Origin: Gammaproteobacteria bacterium UBA2679
Lineage (GTDB): Bacteria; Pseudomonadota; Gammaproteobacteria; Pseudomonadales; Oleiphilaceae
Assembly (NCBI GenBank): GCA_002354735.1
Contig: DEMD01000007.1
Location: forward strand, 212,161 to 276,160
Reading direction: 5' to 3'
Length of the DNA: 64,000 nt
The notes under the pieces are model-generated. The model was not told the DNA's origin and made no database searches. It saw nothing but the letters and a program-made list of their open reading frames with translations. This document shows positions 7,619 to 17,096 of this stretch, piece after piece (positions within the stretch are counted from its first letter, which is position 1; each line of letters starts with the position of its first letter). The position numbers and the translations under genes were made by a program.

Positions 7619-9319
7619 ATGAGCGCACCACTCACAGGCCTTGCCCGTCGCTTTGTCTTCGACGGCATAATTGACGAAGAAACCGCTCGCAACGCCAGTA
7701 ATGAGGCCAAAAGGGCCAACATCCCGCTTGTCGCCTATATAGTCAACAATGGTTTGGCTAAAGCACCTCAGATAGCGCAAGCCTCCTCGCTGGAGTTCGG
7801 CGTGCCTTTGTTTGATCTCGATGCGCTGAATCTGGCGGTCATGCCAGAGAAAACCATTGGGGAAAAACTTGTCCGCAAGCACCATGTTCTCCCTCTTTTC
7901 AAGCGCGGGAACAGGCTATTTCTTGCGGTCGCCGATCCCACCAATATCGCGGCGATGGATGAAATCAAGTTCGCTACCGGCTTGAATGCCGAGCCTGTGC
8001 TGGTTGAGCAGGACAAGCTTAGCCGAGCCATAGATGCCTACCTGGAAACCCAGGAGCAACCTCTAGGCGGAATGGAACTGGACGGCGATCTTGAAGATAT
8101 CGACATTGATACGGGCGATAATAAACAGGACACAGATTCCGATGCTGGCGAAGACGATGCACCCATCGTCAAATACGTGAACAAGATGCTGCTGGACGCC
8201 ATAAAGGGCGGCTCATCGGATGTCCACTTCGAGCCTTACGAGCACACCTATCGAATTCGCTTCAGAACTGACGGCATCCTCCATGAGGTTTCCAGGCCAT
8301 CAGTCAAACTAGCTGCCAAGTTTTCAGCGCGCCTAAAGGTCATGGCTCAACTCGACATCTCTGAACGGCGGGTTCCACAGGATGGCCGCATCAAGATGAA
8401 GTTATCCAAGACGAAATCCATAGACTTTCGTGTTAATACTCTTCCGACACTCTGGGGCGAGAAAATCGTTTTGCGTATCCTCGACGCCAGTAGCGCGAAA
8501 ATGGGTATCGACGCGCTCGGGTACGACCCTGATCAGAAGCAGATGTTTATGGATGCACTTGCGCAACCGCAGGGCATGATCCTGGTTACTGGTCCCACTG
8601 GTAGTGGCAAGACAGTGTCACTTTATACGGGCCTCAATATTCTCAATACACCGGAGAGAAACATTTCAACTGCAGAGGATCCTGTTGAAATCAATTTGGA
8701 AGGTGTAAATCAGGTTAACGTCAGCACGCGGGTTGGCCTCGACTTCTCTGCCGCGCTGAAGGCGTTTCTGCGCCAGGACCCGGATGTAGTTATGGTGGGT
8801 GAGATCCGGGATCTCGATACAGCCTCTATCGCCGTCAAGGCAGCCCAGACTGGTCACCTGGTGCTGTCCACACTCCACACAAACAGTGCACCTGAAACTC
8901 TTACCCGACTGCGCAATATGGGAGTGCCTTCTTTCAACATCGCCACCTCCGTCAGCTTGATCATTGCGCAACGTCTTGCGCGTCGTCTCTGTAGCGAATG
9001 CAAGGAGGAATTGAAAGTTCCACCGGAGGTATTAAAAGAGGAAGGCTTCACAGACGAACAAATTGCTACAGGCTTTACCTTGTATCATCCCAAGGGCTGT
9101 CCAAAATGTAAGGGTGGATATCGCGGTCGTGTAGGCGTCTATGAAGTTGTCAGAGTCACGCCTGAGCTGCAGGAGCAAATCATGAGTGATGCGAGTTCGC
9201 TGGAGATTGCCAGAACGGCGCAGAAGCTTGGCTTCCGGAACTTACGTCAGTCCGCCCTGCGCAAGGTCATCGAAGGCATGACCAGCCTGGAAGACGCAAA
9301 CCGCATAACGAAAGATTAA
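7619..9319 (+). CDS. pilB: Type IV pilus assembly (extension) ATPase PilB
   Basis: 566 residues, normal length for PilB. An N-terminal GSPII_E_N domain is followed by an unusually acidic linker (about residues 153-180) and the secretion ATPase core. Walker A GPTGSGKT is near residues 324-331, the Walker B region DPDVVMVGEIRD near 385-397, and the zinc-binding CxxC pairs CSECK and CPKCK near 458 and 494. It powers pilin polymerisation from the cytoplasmic face of the inner membrane. The ATG at 7619 has no clear Shine-Dalgarno but begins the family's N-terminal domain. It is divergent from pilA and upstream of pilC, the standard pseudomonad order. Confidence 0.97.
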   Translation: MSAPLTGLARRFVFDGIIDEETARNASNEAKRANIPLVAYIVNNGLAKAPQIAQASSLEFGVPLFDLDALNLAVMPEKTIGEKLVRKHHVLPLFKRGNRLFLAVADPTNIAAMDEIKFATGLNAEPVLVEQDKLSRAIDAYLETQEQPLGGMELDGDLEDIDIDTGDNKQDTDSDAGEDDAPIVKYVNKMLLDAIKGGSSDVHFEPYEHTYRIRFRTDGILHEVSRPSVKLAAKFSARLKVMAQLDISERRVPQDGRIKMKLSKTKSIDFRVNTLPTLWGEKIVLRILDASSAKMGIDALGYDPDQKQMFMDALAQPQGMILVTGPTGSGKTVSLYTGLNILNTPERNISTAEDPVEINLEGVNQVNVSTRVGLDFSAALKAFLRQDPDVVMVGEIRDLDTASIAVKAAQTGHLVLSTLHTNSAPETLTRLRNMGVPSFNIATSVSLIIAQRLARRLCSECKEELKVPPEVLKEEGFTDEQIATGFTLYHPKGCPKCKGGYRGRVGVYEVVRVTPELQEQIMSDASSLEIARTAQKLGFRNLRQSALRKVIEGMTSLEDANRITKD

Positions 9320-9377
9320 GGATTACGAGAAGACTTGAGTTCGAGCCACTGGCCGAACACTTTTGGGTAGAGAGACT

Positions 9378-10598
9378 ATGGCGCAGGCAATTGAGAAAAC
9401 CGTTCCCTTCCTTTGGGAAGGCAAAGACAGAAAGGGTAACAAAACGAAGGGCGAGACTGTTGGCACTAACAGCGCCATAGTCAAGGCACATCTCCGAAAG
9501 CAAGGGATTGTTCCGACCAAAGTTAGAAAAAAACCGAAAAATCTTTTCGGTGAAAAGAAACAGAAGATAACGCCCTTCGACATCGCGATTTTCGTTCGAC
9601 AACTGGCAACGATGATGAAAGCGGGTGTACCGCTCGTACAGTCGTTCGACATAGTGGCTGACGGTCTTGAAAATCCTTCGCTGCGGAAACTTGTACTTGA
9701 TGTAAAGAATGATGTTGCTGCGGGGAACAGTTTCGCTGGTTCACTTAAAAAGCACCCTAGATATTTCGACGATCTCTTTTGTAACCTCGTGGAGAGCGGC
9801 GAGAAAGCTGGTGCGCTTGAAACTATGTTGGGGCGCGTTGCCACTTACATGGAAAAAACCGAGGCGCTGAAGAAGAAGATCAAGAAGGCAATGACCTATC
9901 CTATTGCCGTTCTTGTTGTTGCGCTGGTTGTTACGGGTATCCTGCTTGTATACGTTGTACCAATGTTTGAAGACATGTTTCAAAATTTCGGCGCGGATTT
10001 ACCTGCTTTCACACGCATGGTCGTTGATTTATCCCATTCGGCTCAATCCTCTTGGTACTATATATTAGCCGCTATAATTGCGATCATGTTTGTTTCTAAA
10101 GAGGTGATGCGACGGTCTGAGGCCGCAAGGAACCAGGTGGACCGGATCACTCTCAAGTTACCAGTAGTAGGAGACATCCTTTATAAATCTGCGGTTGCCC
10201 GCTTTGGTCGTGTGCTTTCAACCACTTTCGCTGCAGGCGTTCCGCTTGTTGATGCCCTGGATTCAGTAGCTGGCGCCTCTGGTAACGTGGTTTTCAAAGA
10301 CGCTGTGCTGAAAATCAAGGACGACGTTTCTGCGGGTACTCAACTGCAATATAGTATGAAGGCAACTGGTATATTCCCTGTCATGGCGATTCAGCTGACG
10401 GCTATCGGCGAAGAATCCGGCGCCCTAGACGCCATGCTCGAGAAAGTCGCGGATCACTACGAATCAGAAGTCGATGATGCCGTCGACAACCTGACCGCCT
10501 TGATGGAGCCTATGATAATGTCCGTACTCGGCGTACTGATCGGTGGTCTGATCACCGCCATGTACCTCCCAATCTTCCAGATGGGCCAGGTGGTCTAA
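9378..10598 (+). CDS. pilC: Type IV pilus inner-membrane platform protein PilC
   Basis: 406 residues with two T2SSF domains. The first includes FVRQLATMMKAGVPLVQSF, and the second repeats the pattern at FGRVLSTTFAAGVPLVDAL. Three membrane segments are visible, with the last near the C-terminus (MSVLGVLIGGLITAMYLP). It couples PilB motion to the growing pilus. I chose ATG 9378, which has GAGAG just upstream; an in-frame TTG at 9363 is possible but has no ribosome site. It lies 58 bases after pilB and 3 bases before pilD. Confidence 0.97.
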   Translation: MAQAIEKTVPFLWEGKDRKGNKTKGETVGTNSAIVKAHLRKQGIVPTKVRKKPKNLFGEKKQKITPFDIAIFVRQLATMMKAGVPLVQSFDIVADGLENPSLRKLVLDVKNDVAAGNSFAGSLKKHPRYFDDLFCNLVESGEKAGALETMLGRVATYMEKTEALKKKIKKAMTYPIAVLVVALVVTGILLVYVVPMFEDMFQNFGADLPAFTRMVVDLSHSAQSSWYYILAAIIAIMFVSKEVMRRSEAARNQVDRITLKLPVVGDILYKSAVARFGRVLSTTFAAGVPLVDALDSVAGASGNVVFKDAVLKIKDDVSAGTQLQYSMKATGIFPVMAIQLTAIGEESGALDAMLEKVADHYESEVDDAVDNLTALMEPMIMSVLGVLIGGLITAMYLPIFQMGQVV

Positions 10599-10601
10599 CA
10601 C

Positions 10602-11558
10602 GTGACAGAGTTCTTCCAATACCTACAGCAGCATCCCAATGCTGCTTTTTTTTTCATCGCTGTGTTCGGCCTGCTAATCGGCAGCTTCCTGAACGTGGTG
10701 ATCTACCGCCTTCCTCGCATGATGGAAGCTGGCTGGCTCCAGCAGTGCGAACAGTTCCTGGCAGATCACCAGCAACGGAAGGCTGAGGCAGCCGCTGGCC
10801 CGACAAACCACAACACCGTCGCCCCAGACCTCACCCACGAAGCCGACGCACCCGCCGAACAGGCGGCAACCACGCCGGTCATGACTCTCTCGAAGCCAGA
10901 CTCAACCTGCCCGCACTGCGGCCACAAGATCCGCGCCTGGGAGAACATTCCCGTACTCAGCTACCTCGCCCTCCGCGGCCGCTGCTCGTCCTGCAAGGCC
11001 ACTATCAGCCTGCGCTACCCTGTCATTGAGCTCGTCACTGCCCTACTCGGCGTTATCTGCCTCAAATTCATCGGCGTGAATGCTGCCGGTCTGGCCGCCG
11101 TTGCCCTCAGCTGGACCCTGCTCACCCTGTCGATGATCGACTTCGACACAAAGCTCCTACCGGACAGCATTACGATGCCGCTGCTTTGGGCAGGCCTTAT
11201 CGCTAACAGCTTCAGCCTTTTCACGGACCTCGAGTCCGCGCTATGGGGTGCCATTGGCGGCTACATGAGCCTCTGGCTGGTCTTCCACGGCTTTCGCCTG
11301 CTCACAGGCAAGGAAGGCATGGGCCATGGCGACTTCAAGCTCCTGGCGGCGCTGGGCGCCTGGCTGGGCTGGCAGGTGCTGCCGCTCATCATCCTGCTGT
11401 CGTCCTTAGTGGGCGCCATTATCGGTATAGGCCTCATCGTGATCCGCGGACGAGACAGAAATATTCCGATTCCCTTCGGTCCCTATCTTGCCATCGCAGG
11501 CTTCATCGCTTTACTCTGGGGCAATGCGATTATTTCCTCATATCTCTCAACGCTCTAA
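10602..11558 (+). CDS. pilD: Prepilin peptidase / N-methyltransferase PilD
   Basis: 318 residues. Two CxxC pairs (CPHC near 103 and CSSC near 128) form the cytoplasmic zinc site. The two catalytic aspartates are in DFDTKLLPD and GMGHGDFK, the GxGD-type aspartyl protease signature. It cleaves PilA after its leader glycine and methylates the new N-terminus. The protein is longer than many PilD enzymes because an Ala/Pro/Thr-rich insert of about 40 residues lies between the first membrane helix and the zinc motif. It starts with GTG, 3 bases after pilC. Confidence 0.96.
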   Translation: MTEFFQYLQQHPNAAFFFIAVFGLLIGSFLNVVIYRLPRMMEAGWLQQCEQFLADHQQRKAEAAAGPTNHNTVAPDLTHEADAPAEQAATTPVMTLSKPDSTCPHCGHKIRAWENIPVLSYLALRGRCSSCKATISLRYPVIELVTALLGVICLKFIGVNAAGLAAVALSWTLLTLSMIDFDTKLLPDSITMPLLWAGLIANSFSLFTDLESALWGAIGGYMSLWLVFHGFRLLTGKEGMGHGDFKLLAALGAWLGWQVLPLIILLSSLVGAIIGIGLIVIRGRDRNIPIPFGPYLAIAGFIALLWGNAIISSYLSTL

Positions 11559-11588
11559 ACAGCCAGCTACGGCACTACAGGCTTATCA

Positions 11589-12179
11589 ATGAAGCCTGTA
11601 GTGGGTCTCACTGGCGGGATAGCCAGTGGCAAATCATCTGCGGCCGCCATCTTTGCGGCGCTCGGCGTCGACTGTATCGACGCTGACGACGTCGCCAAAG
11701 CCGTCGTTGCCAGAGGCGAGCCTGCGCTGAGGCAGATCGTTGAGCAATTTGGCCCTGACATCCTCCTGGAAAGCGGTGATCTCAATCGCCCTGCCCTGCG
11801 AAAGCTGGTGTTCTCAGACCCCGACAAACTCCGCTGGCTAGAGGCCCTCACCCATCCCCTCGTGTACCAGCGACTGAAAGACTGGCGAGCCAACATCAGC
11901 AGCCACTACGGCATTCTGGTTTCACCGCTGATGCTGGAGCGCCGTCAGCACCACACCGTAGACCGTGTGCTGCTTATCGACGTACCACCCGAAGTACAGA
12001 TCCAGCGAACGATGGCGCGTGATGGTTCCACCGAGCATGAGGCACAGGCTATCATGGCGACCCAGATGGCCAGGCACGAGAAAAGGGAACTTGCCGACGA
12101 TATCATTCTCAATGATGGCGATCTCACCAGCCTGCGTCACAAAGTCCAGTCACAGCACGATGCGTACATGAAGCTATGA
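11589..12179 (+). CDS. coaE: Dephospho-CoA kinase
   Basis: 196 residues. The N-terminal [12 protein letters not shown] is the P-loop, followed by DADDVAK, where the aspartate contacts CoA, and LSHPL-type THPLVYQRL. It phosphorylates the ribose 3'-OH of dephospho-CoA, the last step of CoA synthesis. It lies 30 bases after pilD and overlaps yacG by 4 bases; the pilD-coaE-yacG order is common in gammaproteobacteria. Nothing odd is visible. Confidence 0.96.
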   Translation: MKPVVGLTGGIASGKSSAAAIFAALGVDCIDADDVAKAVVARGEPALRQIVEQFGPDILLESGDLNRPALRKLVFSDPDKLRWLEALTHPLVYQRLKDWRANISSHYGILVSPLMLERRQHHTVDRVLLIDVPPEVQIQRTMARDGSTEHEAQAIMATQMARHEKRELADDIILNDGDLTSLRHKVQSQHDAYMKL

Positions 12180-12421
12180 AGAAAATTACTGTCAATTGCC
12201 CGACCTGTCAGAAGCCGGTCGACTATGTCCCTGAGAACGAGTACAGACCGTTTTGCAGTGAGCGCTGCCAGATGATCGATCTCGGTGCCTGGGCTGAGGA
12301 AAGCTACAAGATACCCGTGACGCCAACGGCCGAAGACCTGGAGCACATCATGGATGAGCTTGACGAGCAAAGTGGAAGTGAAGATGGTAAGCAGCAATCC
12401 AATGGCTATCGCTGGCAGTGA
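12176..12421 (+). CDS. yacG: DNA gyrase inhibitor / zinc protein YacG
   Basis: 81 residues. Two zinc-binding pairs CPTC and CSERC are followed by the conserved [10 protein letters not shown]. In E. coli YacG binds GyrB and blocks DNA binding by gyrase. The ATG overlaps the coaE stop by 4 bases, and its own TGA overlaps the GTG of the next gene, so translation is probably coupled. The acidic tail after about residue 58 is variable in this family. Confidence 0.95.
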   Translation: MKKITVNCPTCQKPVDYVPENEYRPFCSERCQMIDLGAWAEESYKIPVTPTAEDLEHIMDELDEQSGSEDGKQQSNGYRWQ

Positions 12422-12879
12422 GTGACTGTCGGTTCTGCGGACTCGTCAAAGGCACTGAAACCGCCAGTGTGATTCACCAGGACAAGGACTGTCTGGCGAT
12501 GATGGACCTCTTTCCAATCAGCCCCGGCCATCTCCTGATCGTACCCACCAGGCACGTCGAACGCTTCGATGAACTCACCCTCGAGGAACTCGACGCGCTC
12601 TCGCGTATGACCCATAAGCTTTCTGCAGCCGTAATGCTCACTCAATTAAAGGCGAAGCAGCGACCTGACGGCTATAATATTCTCAACAACAACGGCACGG
12701 TTGCCCAGCAGCATCTTCCGCACCTGCATATACACATTATCCCCAGGTACAAGCGGGATCTACTCAAGGTAACCGGCCATCTCTTTCTTCACGCGCCAGG
12801 GCTCTTCATTGCGAAAGCACGTCGCAAGCGACTTGATGAACAGGCACAACTTCTTGGCTCGTCACTGGCTGGTCTATAG
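12418..12879 (+). CDS. HIT-family nucleotide hydrolase/transferase
   Basis: 153 residues. CRFC at the N-terminus is a half zinc site seen in Hint/HinT relatives, and [12 protein letters not shown] near residues 99-110 is the histidine triad whose central His attacks the alpha-phosphate of nucleotide conjugates. A basic C-terminal extension of about 40 residues follows. The GTG start overlaps the yacG stop by 4 bases. Its physiological substrate cannot be named; AMP-lysine or dinucleoside polyphosphates are family possibilities. Confidence 0.9.
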   Translation: MSDCRFCGLVKGTETASVIHQDKDCLAMMDLFPISPGHLLIVPTRHVERFDELTLEELDALSRMTHKLSAAVMLTQLKAKQRPDGYNILNNNGTVAQQHLPHLHIHIIPRYKRDLLKVTGHLFLHAPGLFIAKARRKRLDEQAQLLGSSLAGL

Positions 12880-13966
12880 CCTTTGTTTGTTCAGCACGTT
12901 CGCCGGTGTCCTCGGTAGCGGCAAGCTTCATGCAGAAGATGCTGGCGAAGCGATGTATGAGGAACTGAAGCCGTATTTCAGGGACAGGGACCTCGAGCCA
13001 GAAATGATGGAACAGCCGCTGGACTGGCTCATCAACCAGCGAAACAACTGGTCGTCCCGTATCGGCACGATTGGCCGCAAGGTGGATGGCTTCTTCGGTG
13101 GCCGGGAAGCAGCCGACCGCAGCAATGACAGCTTCCTGAGAATCGGCCTGTTCTCCATTTTTGAAGCCGGCGAAGCGCCTGAGCTGGATCCAGACTTCAA
13201 GTTCCGGCTCGATCTGCCTTCCACCAAAGAGCGCTTCAAGCTGGTTCTTGAATCACAAACGGATGAATTCCTCGAACTCGAAAACCGCCGTAATAGACAG
13301 GCGCGGCAAAGCCGCGAGCGCGAAAGCAGTTCCGGCTTCCTTCGCTTCATTTCGGCGCCGGAGCATTGGCAGTTCAACACAGACATCGGTATCCGCTTCA
13401 GGGTGCCGCTCGATCCATTCGTCCGTTTCGAAGTGGAACGCGAATGGCCGCTGAAGCGGGAGTGGTTCTTCCGCTTCGAACAGGCTTATTACTATTTCCA
13501 CTCCAAGGGCTGGGGGCACCGAACGCAGTTCTTCTTCGAGCGCGATCTCTCTGAGGTGGTTTTCCTGCGATTTCTTACTCAGGCACGATTCGAGCAGGAC
13601 GACGACACCTGGGATTTCTCGCAGTCTGCCACGCTGTTCCACCAGCTGGATTTCAGGAGCGCCACCCGCTATCAGGTTGGCTGGGTCGGTGAAAACCAGC
13701 CGCAGCCGAGGACTACCGAATATTTTATCAGTACGACCTATCGAAAATCGGTGTACTCGGATTGGCTGTTCCTCGAGGTCACGCCTGCACTCACCTTCTC
13801 CCGGGCCGAGGTAAAAGAGTATCTGGTGCCAATTCGCACTGATACCGGTCAGGGTTCGTTGGTGACCTCACCAGAGAACTACCGCGTCATCACCGTGTCA
13901 GAAGACACTGATTTCAAGCCGACACCCAGCCTGACCATTGGTTTCGAAATGTTGTTCTCGGAATAG
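12836..13966 (+). CDS. Unrecognised exported beta-rich envelope protein
   Basis: 376 residues, family not recognised. A signal peptide of about 33 residues ends LHA before EDAGEAM. The first mature section is acidic and helical. From about residue 90 onward alternating aromatic and polar residues (FRLDLPSTKERFKLVLES, IGIRFRVPLDPFVRFEVE, LTIGFEMLF) suggest amphipathic beta strands, and the last strand ends with an aromatic near the C-terminus as in outer-membrane barrels. I chose ATG 12836; the gene overlaps the HIT gene by 44 bases, and a TTG at 12809 would overlap more and spoil the signal peptide. It sits between the HIT gene and trmO with no spacing, so it is co-transcribed with housekeeping genes. 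Confidence 0.72.
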   Translation: MNRHNFLARHWLVYSLCLFSTFAGVLGSGKLHAEDAGEAMYEELKPYFRDRDLEPEMMEQPLDWLINQRNNWSSRIGTIGRKVDGFFGGREAADRSNDSFLRIGLFSIFEAGEAPELDPDFKFRLDLPSTKERFKLVLESQTDEFLELENRRNRQARQSRERESSSGFLRFISAPEHWQFNTDIGIRFRVPLDPFVRFEVEREWPLKREWFFRFEQAYYYFHSKGWGHRTQFFFERDLSEVVFLRFLTQARFEQDDDTWDFSQSATLFHQLDFRSATRYQVGWVGENQPQPRTTEYFISTTYRKSVYSDWLFLEVTPALTFSRAEVKEYLVPIRTDTGQGSLVTSPENYRVITVSEDTDFKPTPSLTIGFEMLFSE

Positions 13967-13968
13967 CT

Positions 13969-14700
13969 GTGTTTGAACTTACGCCTATTGCCTGGGTCCA
14001 TTCACCGCTGTCACAGAAGTTCGGTGTGCCGCGGCAGGCCGGACTCGCGGCCGTACCAGTCGACATCGTATTCGAACCGGCGTTCTCTCGACCGGAGGCC
14101 TTCGTTGGCCTGGAGGAAGCCAGCCACCTCTGGATTATAGGGCGCTTTCATCTTGCCTCGGCGGCAGATGGCAAGCCCTCATTGTCGGTACGTCCGCCAC
14201 GCCTGGGCGGCAACCGAAAGATGGGTGTGTTTGCGACACGCTCTTCGTTCCGGCCGAACGGTCTTTCGCTATCCGCGGTCAAGCTGCTGCGCATCCATAG
14301 CGAGGCGGGTCGCATGCGTCTGACAGTGGAAGGACTCGATCTGGTAAATGGCAGCCCTGTATTCGATATCAAACCCTACCTGCCCTACGCCGACGCTATT
14401 CCTGAAGCCGAGTTGAGCTGGGCCGATGCTTCACCGCAGCGACTGGTCGTGAAGCTGGCGGCAGGTCTGAGCAAGGAATTCGAGAAGATCGAACAAGGAC
14501 ATCCAGAGTATCTGAATCAGGTGAAAGCAGTACTTGAGCTGGACCCCAGGCCGGCCTATCACGCCGAGCGGGCCACAGAAGGACATTCTGGCAGGCATTA
14601 TACAATTCGGTTTGGCGACTACGACGTCAGCTGGGCCGTGGAGGCCGACGGCAGCGTATTGATACATTCAGTGCGCCAGTTAACCCAGGATCAGGAGTGA
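13969..14700 (+). CDS. trmO: tRNA (N6-threonylcarbamoyladenosine37-N6) methyltransferase TrmO
   Basis: 243 residues. The N-terminal IAWVHSPLSQKFGVPRQAGL and the block PRLGGNRKMGVFATRSSFRPN are the SAM-binding signature of the TsaA/TrmO family. The C-terminal part (PYADAIPEAELSWA) is also typical. It methylates t6A37 of threonine tRNA. It starts with GTG 2 bases after the preceding stop. Its 3' end overlaps the convergent PilZ gene by 10 bases. Confidence 0.94.
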   Translation: MFELTPIAWVHSPLSQKFGVPRQAGLAAVPVDIVFEPAFSRPEAFVGLEEASHLWIIGRFHLASAADGKPSLSVRPPRLGGNRKMGVFATRSSFRPNGLSLSAVKLLRIHSEAGRMRLTVEGLDLVNGSPVFDIKPYLPYADAIPEAELSWADASPQRLVVKLAAGLSKEFEKIEQGHPEYLNQVKAVLELDPRPAYHAERATEGHSGRHYTIRFGDYDVSWAVEADGSVLIHSVRQLTQDQE

Positions 14701-15182
14701 AAACCCTCCACAGGCGGAAATGAGCCTGCATAGCTGTCGATCCACTCCGAGGCGGCTTCCTCGCCAGTGAGCAGGCGGCCCTCTTTCGCATAGGTCTGCC
14801 GCTTGTACTGCTCGATGTGACAGATCTGCTCCACCATTCTTGCGGCAAAGGCATCTTCACTCTTCAGGAACGAGAGCCCTACTTCATAGAGGTCTGCCGT
14901 GAACTGTCGGCACCAGACGACCTGCGCCGAACAGCTGAATTCCGGAATCACGAAGGGAATTCTCACCTGCACGATATCATTTGGCGTATAGCTCTGGGTT
15001 GTGATGCAACTGACGCCACCCCGGCTCACATTGTTCATGGGTAAGGTGGGGGCATGATGGTGGCTCGAAAGGGCCATATTGCCCTGACTGCGCTCGAGTT
15101 CGATCGGTATGTCCGTTGGATGGCGGATAAATTGCCTCAATGCATCTTTATGTGTAGTGTTTCTGCTTTCAAGGACTGCCAC
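14691..15182 (-). CDS. PilZ-domain protein (probable c-di-GMP binding)
   Basis: 163 residues. RQFIRH (Arg16 and Arg20) and NVSRGG (Asn51-Gly56) match the RxxxR and [D/N]xSxxG motifs that bind cyclic di-GMP. A six-stranded barrel pattern (VQVRIPFVIP, AQVVWCRQF, YEVGLSFL) follows, then a helical, acidic tail. It has no transmembrane or catalytic domain, so it is probably an adaptor that links c-di-GMP to another process; the nearby pilus genes are a candidate. The GTG start has GAGG 8 bases upstream. Confidence 0.88.
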   Translation of the reverse strand: MAVLESRNTTHKDALRQFIRHPTDIPIELERSQGNMALSSHHHAPTLPMNNVSRGGVSCITTQSYTPNDIVQVRIPFVIPEFSCSAQVVWCRQFTADLYEVGLSFLKSEDAFAARMVEQICHIEQYKRQTYAKEGRLLTGEEAASEWIDSYAGSFPPVEGFHS

Positions 15183-15284
15183 GGCTGCTTCCTCGGCTGT
15201 TGTGATGCTGTTGTTTAAACTCTTGTTATTGCATGCGAAGCTCTACCAGTAAAGGTAGATCCTCGAACTGCCTGCACGCAAGTT

Positions 15285-17096
15285 ATGGAGACTGCTTTTT
15301 TGAATGAATCTGTTGTTATTTCGCTGGCCGCGATTCTCTTCTTCGGGGTCGGCTCACAGTTTCTGGCCTGGAAGCTCAAGCTCCCGTCCATTCTTTTACT
15401 GCTGCTAAGCGGTATCGCACTTGGTCCAGTCACAGGCTTGCTCGATCCTGATGCACTGTTTGGTGACGCGCTGTTTCCGGCAGTCTCTTTCGCCGTTGCC
15501 ATCATCCTTTTCGAAGGCGGTCTCAGCCTCAAGATTCGCGAGCTGAAAGCCACCTCAGTGGTGGTCCAGCGCCTGATCAGCGTCGGCATCCTGGCCACCT
15601 GGGTGCTGAGCACTGTATTCGCGAAATATGCGCTCGACCTGCCCTGGATGCTGGCCGCCCTGTTAGGCTCCATTCTCACTGTCACTGGCCCCACCGTGGT
15701 CTTGCCGCTGTTGATGCTCGTTCGCCCCAAGGGGCATGTCAATTCAGTGCTGAAATGGGAGGGCATTCTCAATGACCCCGTGGGTGCCCTCCTCGCGGTG
15801 TTGGTCTTTGAAGTAGTAATTACGGCGAATCTTGGATCAGCGACTACCGTTTTCCTTCAGGGCTTCGGTCTTACACTGGTTGTTGGCGGCCTACTTGGCC
15901 TGGGCATGGGCATGCTAATGACGCTGGCCCTGCGGCATCACTGGGTTCCGGAGTTCCTGTCGAATACCTTCACGCTGACTGCGGTGCTGGTGCTGTTTAC
16001 CGTATCGAACCTGATCCAGCATGAGAGCGGACTGTTCAGCGTGACCATCATGGGCATCTACCTTGGCAACCAGAAGCTGGTGTCGATCCGCAACCTGGTT
16101 GGTTTTAAGGAAGATCTCAGAGTCCTTCTGCTCTCTGCGCTATTCATCATATTGGCTGCCAGGCTTCAGGTCGCTGATCTGCAACAGATTCACATCGGCA
16201 GCTTCATCTTCCTCGGCCTGCTGATCCTCGTGGTCCGCCCGGTTGCTGTAGCCCTGTCGACCATAGGCAGCCCCCTTACCCTCGGCGAGCGCGTGTTTAT
16301 CGCGGCCATGGCACCTAGAGGGATTGTGGCCGCGGCCGTGGCCTCACTGTTTGCTGTGCGACTCCAGGCCATGGATTACCCTGGTGCGGATGCTCTGGCA
16401 CCAAACATGTTCTTCATCATCATCGGCTCGATACTGATCTATGGCCTGGCAGCCCGTCCGCTGGCCAAAAAGCTGGACCTGGGCGACGATGAGCCTCAGG
16501 GCGCTATCATCCTCGGTTCCAACACCTTTTCACGGGCCTTCGCAAAGACACTGCAGAAAGACAATTTCGGCGTACTGCTCATCGACGCTCGCTGGGCGAA
16601 TATCAAGGAAGCCCGCATGGAAGGTATCCCCACCTATCTGGGCAACGTGCTTTCGGAGCACGCGACCGACAGCGTCAGCTATACCGGCATCGGACGCTTC
16701 ATGGCCCTGACACCGAACCTTGAGCTCAACTCGCTGGCCTGCATACGGTTTTCAGACGTGTTCGGCATTGCCGAGGTCTATCAGCTGGGCGAACTTGAAG
16801 ACAAGGAGAAGCCGCAACAAAGCGTCCCCGACGATCTTTCGGGTATTCCGCTGTTTCGCAGCAACGCCACCTACAACTACCTCATGACTCGAATGAACGG
16901 TGGCGCTATCGTCAAACGCACGCAGTTATCAAACGATTTCACGTATGAGCAGTTCAAAGCCCAGAACGAGAGCCGTGACCCTCTGCTGCTGTGCGTCATC
17001 ACCGAACAGCGGGAACTCGTCCTGGCGAGCAGCAAGCGTTCGTTGCAACCCAAGCCAGGCCATATCATCATCACCTTGCTGGACGCGGAAGCCTGA
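15285..17096 (+). CDS. CPA1-type cation:proton antiporter with TrkA-N-like C-terminal domain
   Basis: 603 residues. About twelve membrane segments occupy residues 8-390, including VTGPTVVLPLL and GILNDPVGAL, the latter carrying the ND acidic motif of CPA1 antiporters. From about residue 405 a Rossmann-like domain (GAIILGSNTFSRAFAKTL ... VLLIDARWANI) resembles TrkA-N/RCK domains that bind NAD(H) and gate transport. It should exchange Na+ or K+ for H+ at the inner membrane. The ATG at 15285 has no strong ribosome site. The stop overlaps the start of the DUF3187 gene by one base (TGATG). Confidence 0.9.
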   Translation: METAFLNESVVISLAAILFFGVGSQFLAWKLKLPSILLLLLSGIALGPVTGLLDPDALFGDALFPAVSFAVAIILFEGGLSLKIRELKATSVVVQRLISVGILATWVLSTVFAKYALDLPWMLAALLGSILTVTGPTVVLPLLMLVRPKGHVNSVLKWEGILNDPVGALLAVLVFEVVITANLGSATTVFLQGFGLTLVVGGLLGLGMGMLMTLALRHHWVPEFLSNTFTLTAVLVLFTVSNLIQHESGLFSVTIMGIYLGNQKLVSIRNLVGFKEDLRVLLLSALFIILAARLQVADLQQIHIGSFIFLGLLILVVRPVAVALSTIGSPLTLGERVFIAAMAPRGIVAAAVASLFAVRLQAMDYPGADALAPNMFFIIIGSILIYGLAARPLAKKLDLGDDEPQGAIILGSNTFSRAFAKTLQKDNFGVLLIDARWANIKEARMEGIPTYLGNVLSEHATDSVSYTGIGRFMALTPNLELNSLACIRFSDVFGIAEVYQLGELEDKEKPQQSVPDDLSGIPLFRSNATYNYLMTRMNGGAIVKRTQLSNDFTYEQFKAQNESRDPLLLCVITEQRELVLASSKRSLQPKPGHIIITLLDAEA

